From contig JAHBVJ010000040.1 of the NCBI GenBank assembly GCA_019637615.1, positions 1 to 63,281 of the forward strand: a DNA stretch of 63,281 bases, read 5' to 3'. The notes beneath the pieces are model-generated. The model was not told the origin of the DNA. It did not search any database and saw only the letters and a program-made list of their open reading frames with translations. The DNA is from Anaerolineae bacterium. GTDB taxonomy: Bacteria; Chloroflexota; Anaerolineae; Aggregatilineales; UBA2796. A program made the translations under genes and the position numbers. Shown here in pieces: positions 45,322 through 52,529 of this stretch. The first letter of the stretch is position 1, and the number at the start of each line of letters is the position of its first letter.

Positions 45322-47163
45322 ATGCGGTTTTCCAAGAAATCTCTTGTTCACGTCTTCCTTCTTTCTCTTGCCGCCCTATTAATGCTCATCCTCGGCCTTC
45401 TGCAACCTGACTCCGCGCTGAGTCAAGGCCAACCCACGCCGCGCCTCGATGTCACTGTGGAAGCCATCGGTTCCGCCAATTTACGTGCTGGCCCCGGCAT
45501 CGAATACGATCTCGTGGGCACTATTCAGTCGGGCACGTCATATCGGATGGTGGGACGTAGCGCCCACTTCCCGTGGTATCTGATCGCGCTGCCGGAGTCG
45601 ATGGGTTGGGTGTTCAAAGACCTCGTCAAAGTCAACGGTGATCTCGCCAACGTACCTTTCACCGAGATGATCATCGAAGATTTGCCACCGGGCAACCCCA
45701 CCGCGACGGAGTTTCAGGGTCTGATCCCGCCTTCGATCACCCCACAAGCCACAGATTCGCCCGTCGCCCAGATTACCTATGTGATCGTCACCAACACGCC
45801 CGTACCCGGCGCAGCGACGGCTACACCTGTGATCAACTTCCAACCGTCACAGACATCTGCGGCCGCCAATACAGGAGTCAGCGTCAAGGTCAACCGCACC
45901 ATCAATGTGCGCTACGGCCCTGATGTCAGCTACCCGTTGATGGGCACCATCAGCGACGGCCCGTCCTACGTCGTCACGCGTCGCCATCTGCCTTCCAAGT
46001 GGCTAGAGATCGTCTATCCCGGTGTGCCGTGGCAGCGCGGTTGGGTATCAGGCGACTTAGTTACAGTCATAGGCGATGTCAATCTCGTGCCTGTGATCAC
46101 CGGCACCGAATTCGGCTTCCCAACCGCTACCCCGCTGCCTCCTATGGTGGTGACTGCCGCCGCGCCGTGGACGACGCCATCCGCGAGCATCAATCAAGTC
46201 CTGACGGATCTCGGTAGTGACATCAACAATTACCTGATCAGCCGTGGTTTCGTGGCGGGGACATCGCGCCAAGCTTCGGTTTTCATCATGAATCTCACCA
46301 CAGGGCAAGCCTTCAGCATCAATCCCAACGTGGCCTATACCGCCGCCAGTCTGCTCAAAGTCCCGCTGATGGTCGCTATGTACGAAAAGTTGGACACGAT
46401 ACCGGATCGTGATCTTGCGTGGCTGATCGCCAGCATGATCGTGTGCAGCGAGAACACCAGCGCCAACCGCATCTTACAATTCATTGGCGACGGCGATGCC
46501 CTGCGTGGCGCTGCCGTCGTGACGGATACCATGCGGCAGCTCGGCTTGTCGCACACCTTGATGTCACGGCAGTTCAGTACTGATAATCCGCAAGCCACTT
46601 ACACGCCATTTCCGCCTGCCTTCGTGCCTCCTGTTACCACTGGCATCGATCAAATCATCACGCAGCCCGATCCGGAAAAGCAGACCACGCCCGCCGACAT
46701 GGGCTTCCTGATGGCGGCGATCTACCAGTGTGGCTTGGACAACAGCGGCCCATTGATCAGCACCTTCGGCGGCAAAATCACGCAGGCCGAATGTCGTCAG
46801 ATGGTGTATGTGATGAAGCAAGTCGTCGGGCGTGCCATGATCCCCGATGGGCTGCCTACTACCGATATTAATGTGTTCGTGGCGCACAAACGTGGCATCA
46901 TCGATGAGATGCATGGCGACGCCTCCATCGTGTTCACTCCCGGCGGTGATTACGTACTGGTCATCATGATGCGTCAGCCGACCTACCTCAACCCGACGGT
47001 CAGCTTCCCGATCATGGCGGAGATTTCACGACGCACCTACAATGTTTTCAACGAGTCGCGTCCGCTGGCGGAGATCGCCAATACGAAAATACCGGCCTGT
47101 TCACGCATTCCGATTGCCTTCGTAGATACTCTATCTTCAGCGAATCCGCCGCCGCTGAACTGA
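45322..47163 (+). CDS. SH3-domain serine hydrolase (class A beta-lactamase-like)
   Basis: A 613-residue exported protein. ATG 45322 is chosen because it is directly followed by a signal peptide (SLVHVFLLSLAALLMLILGL); the longer in-frame start at 45217 adds a non-hydrophobic leader. Two bacterial SH3-like domains follow (SANLRAGPGIEYDLVGTI and INVRYGPDVSYPLMGTI). The C-terminal 300 residues have the class A beta-lactamase/PBP layout: Ser343-x-x-Lys346 in TAASLLKVPL, CSENTSANRIL in place of SDN, and VAHKRG in place of KTG. It could hydrolyse beta-lactams or act on peptidoglycan peptides; the SH3 pair favours a wall-bound role. Confidence 0.92.
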   Translation: MRFSKKSLVHVFLLSLAALLMLILGLLQPDSALSQGQPTPRLDVTVEAIGSANLRAGPGIEYDLVGTIQSGTSYRMVGRSAHFPWYLIALPESMGWVFKDLVKVNGDLANVPFTEMIIEDLPPGNPTATEFQGLIPPSITPQATDSPVAQITYVIVTNTPVPGAATATPVINFQPSQTSAAANTGVSVKVNRTINVRYGPDVSYPLMGTISDGPSYVVTRRHLPSKWLEIVYPGVPWQRGWVSGDLVTVIGDVNLVPVITGTEFGFPTATPLPPMVVTAAAPWTTPSASINQVLTDLGSDINNYLISRGFVAGTSRQASVFIMNLTTGQAFSINPNVAYTAASLLKVPLMVAMYEKLDTIPDRDLAWLIASMIVCSENTSANRILQFIGDGDALRGAAVVTDTMRQLGLSHTLMSRQFSTDNPQATYTPFPPAFVPPVTTGIDQIITQPDPEKQTTPADMGFLMAAIYQCGLDNSGPLISTFGGKITQAECRQMVYVMKQVVGRAMIPDGLPTTDINVFVAHKRGIIDEMHGDASIVFTPGGDYVLVIMMRQPTYLNPTVSFPIMAEISRRTYNVFNESRPLAEIANTKIPACSRIPIAFVDTLSSANPPPLN

Positions 47164-47209
47164 GAATCGCCATGCGTTTTCAAAATTTCTAATAAGTGAA
47201 ATTTAGCTG

Positions 47210-47252
47210 ATCCTCTAGCCCTTCGCTTACAATGAAAAAAGGGCTAGAGGAT
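47210..47252 (+). terminator. Perfect 12-bp stem-loop
   Basis: ATCCTCTAGCCC and GGGCTAGAGGAT flank a 19-base A-rich loop, 46 bases after the serine hydrolase stop. No T-run follows the right arm. It lies just before the promoter of the TIR gene, so it may separate the two transcription units. Confidence 0.55.
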
Positions 47253-47263
47253 GCAGGTATCCA

Positions 47264-47272
47264 TGCTATAAT
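47264..47272 (+). promoter_or_regulatory. Extended -10 promoter of the TIR gene
   Basis: TGCTATAAT is a consensus extended -10 element, 44 bases upstream of ATG 47317; no matching -35 is needed or seen. Confidence 0.55.
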
Positions 47273-47316
47273 CGCCTCTACCTCGCGGGCATTGAGGTGA
47301 AGGTAGGGCTTGTGGC

Positions 47317-48948
47317 ATGAAGGTGTTCATCAGTTATTCACGCGATGACAAAGACTGGGTGAATGAATTTGCACGCACCCTACGCGGTTCGCGTTCTCGC
47401 CATGATGTCTGGTTCGATCAAGATTTGCATGTCAGCCAGATGTGGTGGGACGAAATCCTCAACGAGATCGAACAATGCGAAGTGTTGGTCGTCGTACTCA
47501 CCCCGCGCTATGTGAGTTCGCCCTTCTGCATGGCGGAACTTGACTATGCGCTGGCGCTCAATAAGCCGGTCATGCCGCTGTGCCTGAAGGAGTGCGAGAT
47601 GCCCGCCGCGCTCAACGCCATCCAGTACATGGATGTGGCTACGCTAGAACTGCCTGAGCTGATGTCGGAATGTGCCTTCGCCCTAGCCGAGTTGCGCGTG
47701 GCCTTAAGTGAGGGACGTTATCCATCACCAACCTTTAACCCGCCCCGTCCTGACATCCCCTCGCCTACCGCCGAAATTCCCGATAATCCCTTCGAACTCT
47801 TCGCCATGATCCAGCAGGTCGCGGCATTGGGCGAACTTGACCGCGTAGAGAAGCTCACCCAGTACCTCAAGCAGGTTGATCCGTATGGCTTCGGTCTTGA
47901 AATCGATGAGTTTTTGAACAAGTACCGCTTGGGCAAATCTGGCCTGAAGGCGTATCAAAAGATATTGGAGATGGTGAACGCCGAGCAGATCGATGCGGCG
48001 AGATTGGCGTGGAAGCTGTATGTACGTCAATATGGCGCTTCCAACTACGACCCTCACCATTTCCATACCATGCTCACCGATGCCGTAACGGTGAACGACG
48101 ATGAGCCAATGTCCGCGCAGCCCCGCTTGGGCGACCGTTGGACGGACGATAAAGGCGTGGTCATGGTCTATGTGCCAGCGGGCAAATTCAATATGGGCAG
48201 CACAGCGAGTGAAATTGAGGCCGCCTTCAGGCAGATCAAGAAGACCACCGAAATCCTGTTGAAAATGACGTTTTCCGACGAGCTGCCACGCCATGAAGTG
48301 ACGATCCCCCACGCCTTTTGGCTCGATCTGACGCCTGTCCTGAACGACTCCTATGTGCGGTTTGTCAAAGAAGGCGGCTACCGCACCAAAGAATTCTGGA
48401 CAAAGTCGGGGTGGAAGTGGCTGCAAGCCAGCGGGATCAAAGGCCCCAAGGATATTGGCGTAAACTTCAATGCGCCCCATCAACCCCGCGTCGGTTTGAC
48501 GTGGTTCGAGGCGTACGCCTATTGCCAATGGCGCGGAGGACGCTTGCCTACCGAGGCCGAATGGGAATGGTCAGCGCGTGGCCCGGAAAGCCGCCTCTAT
48601 CCGTGGGGGAACGCGTTCATCGCCAGCAATGTGATTTACGGCGGAAACAGTGAGAGTCAACCCGCTGAAGTCAGTGAAGGCGTGCGGCGGCTCGGTCAAT
48701 CGTGGGTCGGGGCGCTGGATATGAGCGGCAACGTCTGGGAATGGGTCAACAGCCTGTACATGCCCTATCCGTACCAAGCCAATGATGGACGCGAAAACAC
48801 CGAAGATCAAATCACTGGTCGCATGTTACGGGGCGGCTCGTGGTGGGATCAGGAAGCCATCTTGCTGCGGTCTACAACGCGCGTCAAGAATACGCCGGAA
48901 GGTGGCAGCGTCAATTGGGGCGTTCGCTGCGTGCGCTTAGTAGAGTAA
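47317..48948 (+). CDS. TIR domain protein with C-terminal FGE-like domain
   Basis: A 543-residue cytoplasmic protein. Residues 1-135 are a TIR domain (MKVFISYSRDDKDWVNEFAR, VVVLTPRYVSSPFCMAELDY); the Glu in CMAELDYAL is at the position of the catalytic Glu of NADase TIRs. Residues about 150-260 are an unrecognised helical region. Residues about 275-543 are an FGE/SUMF1-type fold (YVPAGKFNMGS, GRLPTEAEWEWSARG, GALDMSGNVWEW, ending NWGVRCVRLVE). The same FGE module is fused to the two receptor kinases upstream. TIR-FGE proteins occur in bacterial immunity-like systems, so NAD depletion on ligand recognition is a reasonable hypothesis. No signal peptide is present. Confidence 0.93.
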   Translation: MKVFISYSRDDKDWVNEFARTLRGSRSRHDVWFDQDLHVSQMWWDEILNEIEQCEVLVVVLTPRYVSSPFCMAELDYALALNKPVMPLCLKECEMPAALNAIQYMDVATLELPELMSECAFALAELRVALSEGRYPSPTFNPPRPDIPSPTAEIPDNPFELFAMIQQVAALGELDRVEKLTQYLKQVDPYGFGLEIDEFLNKYRLGKSGLKAYQKILEMVNAEQIDAARLAWKLYVRQYGASNYDPHHFHTMLTDAVTVNDDEPMSAQPRLGDRWTDDKGVVMVYVPAGKFNMGSTASEIEAAFRQIKKTTEILLKMTFSDELPRHEVTIPHAFWLDLTPVLNDSYVRFVKEGGYRTKEFWTKSGWKWLQASGIKGPKDIGVNFNAPHQPRVGLTWFEAYAYCQWRGGRLPTEAEWEWSARGPESRLYPWGNAFIASNVIYGGNSESQPAEVSEGVRRLGQSWVGALDMSGNVWEWVNSLYMPYPYQANDGRENTEDQITGRMLRGGSWWDQEAILLRSTTRVKNTPEGGSVNWGVRCVRLVE

Positions 48949-49002
48949 ACCTATCCACGACCATTACTCGCCATGAACACGTAAAAAAGGAGCTTTTAGC
49001 AG

Positions 49003-49830
49003 ATGTCCGTCTTCGGGTCGATTGATATTTCGACGCTTATTTTCATCGTCGTTGCTATTTTAGGAACACTTGCTTTTCTTGGTTTCATCTTCTGGCTGTT
49101 GTCTCGCAAAATCTTGGGACGCTTGTTTTTCGTACTGCTTATCAGCGCTAACGCTGTCATCATCTTCGTCATTGGGTCGATGGCGAATCTTCCCCTTACT
49201 TGGATAGGCGGTCTGCTGTTTTTCCTCCTGCTGATTACATGGCTGTTGTACGCTGGCTTTTTTGGTCGCCCCAAATATCCACGCATTTCCCCTGATCTGG
49301 TTGCGCTTAATTCAAGCCCATTATACGCACAAGAAAAACAGCGGTTGGCGAGTGCTGGGGAGGCCAAAGGTCAGCTTACTCAACGGGTTTACAGTTATCA
49401 TGCACAAGCGGAGAAACTGTGGTCTCAATATGGGAAGCAAATATCGACATTGGCGCGTGAAATCGGCATGGCATGGCAACATGCGAAGCATTCTCGTTGG
49501 TCAGAAATCACGACTCCGGACTTTAACGAACTTTCGAAGCGTAGGTTCCAGCTCATTGATCAAATTCAAGCGTCAGATGATTTCAGTAACCTACAATATG
49601 CTGTCGATCACTTTTGCCAGACACCTGTATCAGTTTCTATCCGGCTGGGTACCGGACAAAAGCCTAGTTACGAAAATGGCAAAGAGTACGCCAATTTCTC
49701 AATCGGGTTTCAACCTGAACAGGGAACGCTCGAATTCGGAGGTCAATCTTTCAAGACCTTCGACCAACTCCGCGCTGCCGTGACGGCAAATTGGTCAAAA
49801 CAAATTCAGATTTACCACTATGACTATTGA
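49003..49830 (+). CDS. Hypothetical membrane protein
   Basis: A 275-residue protein with three N-terminal transmembrane segments (LIFIVVAILGTLAFLGFIFW, LFFVLLISANAVIIFVIG, WIGGLLFFLLLITWLL) and a soluble C-terminal domain of about 190 residues that begins helical and ends in beta-like strands (FSIGFQPEQGTLEFGG). AAGGAG lies 14 bases before ATG 49003, a little far. Its codon use is visibly more AT-rich than its neighbours, suggesting a different origin. It starts 54 bases after the TIR-FGE gene on the same strand; a linked function is possible. The family is not recognised. Confidence 0.82.
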   Translation: MSVFGSIDISTLIFIVVAILGTLAFLGFIFWLLSRKILGRLFFVLLISANAVIIFVIGSMANLPLTWIGGLLFFLLLITWLLYAGFFGRPKYPRISPDLVALNSSPLYAQEKQRLASAGEAKGQLTQRVYSYHAQAEKLWSQYGKQISTLAREIGMAWQHAKHSRWSEITTPDFNELSKRRFQLIDQIQASDDFSNLQYAVDHFCQTPVSVSIRLGTGQKPSYENGKEYANFSIGFQPEQGTLEFGGQSFKTFDQLRAAVTANWSKQIQIYHYDY

Positions 49831-49900
49831 AAGCTACCGGAGCGTCTTGCAGCGCAAGCAACTATCCTCGAATCGTGCGTTGACATACAATGGTTAGGGC

Positions 49901-49928
49901 TTGACCTTTTGCCGGAGCGTGCTAGAAT
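49901..49928 (+). promoter_or_regulatory. Promoter of tRNA-Pro
   Basis: TTGACC and TAGAAT with a 16-base spacer end 11 bases before the first tRNA base. Confidence 0.7.
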
Positions 49929-49939
49929 TCACTCACTAG

Positions 49940-50013
49940 CGGGGTATAGCGCAGCCTGGTAGCGCGCTTGCATGGGGTGCAAGAGGCCCCCGGTTCGAAT
50001 CCGGGTACCCCGA
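49940..50013 (+). tRNA. trnP: tRNA-Pro (GGG anticodon)
   Basis: Cloverleaf: acceptor CGGGGTA/TACCCCG, anticodon arm CTTGC-ATGGGGT-GCAAG with GGG, T arm CCCGG-TTCGAAT-CCGGG, discriminator A. CCA is not encoded, unlike the tRNA-His in this window. Confidence 0.96.
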
Positions 50014-50021
50014 CACGCACA

Positions 50022-50052
50022 AAAAATAGAGAGGGATGACCTCTCTATTTTT
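50022..50052. terminator. Bidirectional rho-independent terminator
   Basis: AAAAATAGAGAGG and CCTCTCTATTTTT form a perfect 13-bp stem with a 5-base loop and T-runs in both directions, serving tRNA-Pro and the convergent glyoxalase-like gene. Confidence 0.92.
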
Positions 50053-50079
50053 ATTCCCATCTTGATCTAGGTGTGATCG

Positions 50080-50478
50080 CTAACTCGTAGTAAGCTGGAA
50101 AATCTGGATCAGATTCCCGCAGGTATCATCAAAGATAGCCACAATCGAGATCCCCATGTTGGTTGGCTCCATCGTGAACTCAACGCCGAGCTTCTTCAGT
50201 CTGGCGTACTCGCTCTGTATATCGTCAACCTGAAACGCGGTATACGGGATGCCGTCTTTGACCAGCGATTCTCTAAACGCCTTCATCGCGGGATACTCGG
50301 CGTTCGGCTCCAATAACAGTTCCGTGCCATTCGGCTCTTCGGGCGAAACCACCGTCAGCCAGCGCACCCCCGGCCCCAACGGAATATCCTGTTTCTTCAC
50401 GAAGCCCAAGATTTCTGTGTAAAACTTCAGCGCCTTGTCGTAATCGCCTATCGGTACACTGGTCAGCTTAATCTTCAT
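50080..50478 (-). CDS. VOC (glyoxalase/bleomycin-resistance) family protein
   Basis: A 132-residue vicinal-oxygen-chelate protein with two beta-alpha-beta-beta-beta units: KIKLTSVPIGDYDKALKFYT, and PYTAFQVDDIQSEYARLKKL followed by VAIFDDTCGNLIQIFQL. The canonical metal-binding His positions are not conserved clearly. The substrate is unknown. Its start overlaps the end of the AraC-type gene by 11 bases, so the regulator and enzyme form one operon. Confidence 0.92.
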   Translation of the reverse strand: MKIKLTSVPIGDYDKALKFYTEILGFVKKQDIPLGPGVRWLTVVSPEEPNGTELLLEPNAEYPAMKAFRESLVKDGIPYTAFQVDDIQSEYARLKKLGVEFTMEPTNMGISIVAIFDDTCGNLIQIFQLTTS

Positions 50479-50863
50479 GGTGATTGATCCTCCTCAACAA
50501 ACGGGTCGCTGTCCAACAGTTTAGTTGACGGAATTCGCTAGGACTAAGACCATACTGCTGTCTGAACGCCTTGCTAAACGCGGCGTGAGATTGATAGCCA
50601 GCCGCCAGCGCGACCTCAGTGATGTCTACCGCGCCCATCCGCAGCTTTTGCCCTGCGCGTTCTAAGCGCACGCGGCGGATATAGGTAGCGATGTTCTCAC
50701 CCACGCAGCCAGTAAAGATGCGGTGCAAGTGCGGCACCGAGAAATTAGCCACGTTCGCCAATACGTCTCGATGAAGCGGTTCATCCAGATGCTCACGGAT
50801 ATACCGTTGAACAGTATGGATACACGTCATATGGTCTTGGTGATAGTGTGGTTCAGTCAACAT
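50468..50863 (-). CDS. AraC-family transcriptional regulator
   Basis: A 131-residue protein that is little more than the AraC/XylS double helix-turn-helix: HRDVLANVANFSVPHLHRIF and DITEVALAAGYQSHAAFSKA with FRQQYGLSPSEFR. It lacks a separate ligand-binding domain, like SoxS/MarA-type members. It is the first gene of an operon with the VOC protein, which it may regulate. Confidence 0.92.
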   Translation of the reverse strand: MLTEPHYHQDHMTCIHTVQRYIREHLDEPLHRDVLANVANFSVPHLHRIFTGCVGENIATYIRRVRLERAGQKLRMGAVDITEVALAAGYQSHAAFSKAFRQQYGLSPSEFRQLNCWTATRLLRRINHHED

Positions 50864-51111
50864 AACCCCATTGTAGTGTCACAGAACTCTCGTTCGCTAC
50901 TCCAAATGTATCATGCTGCGCCAACTTTGACGAGCCATCCCCATCTCGCGTCCATCGGTTGCGTTTGTGCGACTCCACGATCCGCCGAACTGGATTTGAG
51001 CATTCTTGTTATAGTCGCTTCGCCATTTCCTGTGTATATTTTGTCTATTCGTTCCTTCCGCCGACCAAGATGATCGGCGCGGTAGCATCCCCTCGGCAAG
51101 GCAGCACTTCT

Positions 51112-52035
51112 ATGATGCGTTCATTCTTTCTCTCCCTGTCCGCTTCTCACACAGCGCGGCGCATATTGATGTCTCTTCCCTTCTCGCGGCAGGTCGCGGG
51201 TCGTTTTGTGGCGGGTGAAACACTCGATGATGCCATCACGACCGCCCGCGAACTTAATCAGAAGGGTCTCTTGGTTACGCTCGATCACTTGGGCGAAAAT
51301 GTGTACACCGAAGCCGATGCGGATAAGGCGACGCAAGCCTATCTCGATCTGCTGGATCGCATTGCGCAGTCAGGTGTGAATGCCAATGCTTCGCTCAAGC
51401 TGACACAGCTAGGGCTAGATGTCAGCGAAGCGTTATGTTTAGCCAATATGCTGCGCATTCTGACCAAAGCCCAATCGTACAATAACTTCATCCGCATCGA
51501 TATGGAAAGCACCGCCTATACCGAGCGCACTTTGCGCGTTTTCCGCACGCTGCGGGACGAATTCAAAAATGTCGGGGTTGTGATCCAAGCCTATCTGCGG
51601 CGCAGCGAACAGGATTTGCAAGAATTGAGCGCGGAAGGTGCCAATATCCGCCTATGCAAGGGCGCGTATATGGAACCAGCGGCCGTAGCCTTCCCCGAAA
51701 AAGCCGATGTAGATGCTAACTACGTGAAATTGACGAAATTGTATCTCGATGAACCAGCTCGGAATGCAGGCGCATATATCGGGATCGCCACCCACGACGA
51801 CAATATGATCGCCGCCGCGCAGAGCTTTGCCACCGAACACCAGATTCCCAAAGATCGCTTTGAATTTCAGATGTTGTACGGCATCCGTTCGCAGCGCCAG
51901 CAGCAGTTGGTGAGCGAAGGTCACAAGATGCGGGTGTACGTGCCATATGGGACGGAATGGTATCCGTACTTCATGCGCCGTCTGGCGGAACGCCCCGCCA
52001 ATGTATGGTTCATCCTCAAAAATCTGTTTCGCTAG
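51112..52035 (+). CDS. Proline dehydrogenase
   Basis: A 307-residue monofunctional FAD enzyme oxidising L-proline to pyrroline-5-carboxylate. Family stretches are NASLKLTQLGLDV, IRIDMESTAYTERTL, GVVIQAYLRRSEQDL, RLCKGAYMEP, GIATHDDNMI, FQMLYGIR and RVYVPYGTEWYPYFMRRLAE. ATG 51112 (or 51115) is preferred; the longer in-frame start at 50959 adds a Cys-rich, non-family leader with no ribosome site. No pyrroline-5-carboxylate dehydrogenase is adjacent. Confidence 0.94.
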   Translation: MMRSFFLSLSASHTARRILMSLPFSRQVAGRFVAGETLDDAITTARELNQKGLLVTLDHLGENVYTEADADKATQAYLDLLDRIAQSGVNANASLKLTQLGLDVSEALCLANMLRILTKAQSYNNFIRIDMESTAYTERTLRVFRTLRDEFKNVGVVIQAYLRRSEQDLQELSAEGANIRLCKGAYMEPAAVAFPEKADVDANYVKLTKLYLDEPARNAGAYIGIATHDDNMIAAAQSFATEHQIPKDRFEFQMLYGIRSQRQQQLVSEGHKMRVYVPYGTEWYPYFMRRLAERPANVWFILKNLFR

Positions 52036-52043
52036 TCTTGCCA

Positions 52044-52063
52044 TGAGTCCCTTTCGGGACTCA
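52044..52063 (+). terminator. Terminator of the proline dehydrogenase gene
   Basis: TGAGTCCC and GGGACTCA with a TTTC loop, followed by T-rich sequence, 8 bases after the stop. Confidence 0.75.
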
Positions 52064-52093
52064 AGTTCTTGTTTCTCATCTTCATATTGACTC

Positions 52094-52122
52094 TTGACTC
52101 CACTCAACTGTTCGTCTATAAT
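52094..52122 (+). promoter_or_regulatory. Consensus-like sigma-70 promoter
   Basis: TTGACT at 52094-52099, a 17-base spacer, and a perfect TATAAT at 52117-52122. It is the best-matching promoter I found in the window. It points into a gene-less, hairpin-rich stretch; the nearest coding start is about 400 bases further on. Confidence 0.7.
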
Positions 52123-52128
52123 TTTGCG

Positions 52129-52360
52129 TGCTAATAAAATCGGTGATAGTTGCTCACCTATTAACCATCACCGATCAAATGATCCGAATCGGAATTTCGC
52201 CTCGATTCGTAGCAGAAATGATCTGAATTGAGCAGACAAATAAGATCATAATCAGATCATTTGACCCCTCCTGACCTAATAAAATCCGAATGAAATGATC
52301 TGATTCCCACGCATAATCAGATCATTGAATGATCGAATCGATCATGATTCAGATCATTTG
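52129..52360 (+). ncRNA. Candidate structured RNA / hairpin array
   Basis: Five successive hairpins are visible: arms 52139-52147/52167-52175 (ATCGGTGAT), 52185-52191/52203-52209 (CGAATCG), 52216-52226/52252-52262, 52294-52305/52315-52326 (AATGATCTGATT, perfect 12 bp), and 52328-52338/52348-52358 with a one-base bulge. Seven copies of an AAATGATCYGAAT-like element, in both orientations, build most stems. A strong promoter lies just upstream. No open reading frame spans it. It could be a small RNA, a long 5' leader of the lactate-permease-family gene, or a DNA operator array with one binding site repeated. Confidence 0.45.
52177..52359. repeat. Seven copies of a 13-base GATC-containing element
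   Basis: Forward copies at 52177, 52216, 52293 and a shorter one at 52328; reverse copies at 52250, 52315 and 52347. The consensus is AAATGATCTGAWT. Ten GATC sites fall within about 185 bases. Confidence 0.8.
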
Positions 52361-52476
52361 CAAAGAGCGGGCGTTCTATAAAACCGGGGAACCTTCCATA
52401 TTATTCGTTGGTAACCATCCACGATCACGATCTCCCTAATCCATTCACTGTAGTGGGGTTAGCCGAGATTTTCCGG

Positions 52477-52482
52477 TATAAT
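52477..52482 (+). promoter_or_regulatory. -10 element upstream of the lactate-permease-family gene
   Basis: A perfect TATAAT lies 48 bases before the TTG start. No good -35 exists at 17 bases (TGGGGT). AGGAGG at 52486-52491 has no start codon at a usable distance. Confidence 0.4.
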
Positions 52483-52529
52483 GACAGGAGGTATCGAGAA
52501 AAAATTCACAAACAGTAAGATAGACCACG

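Noticed and set aside
52170..52360. Replication origin suggested by ten GATC sites and AT-rich repeats
   Set aside because: No DnaA boxes and no dnaA/dnaN neighbourhood; the GATCs are explained by the repeated 13-base element.
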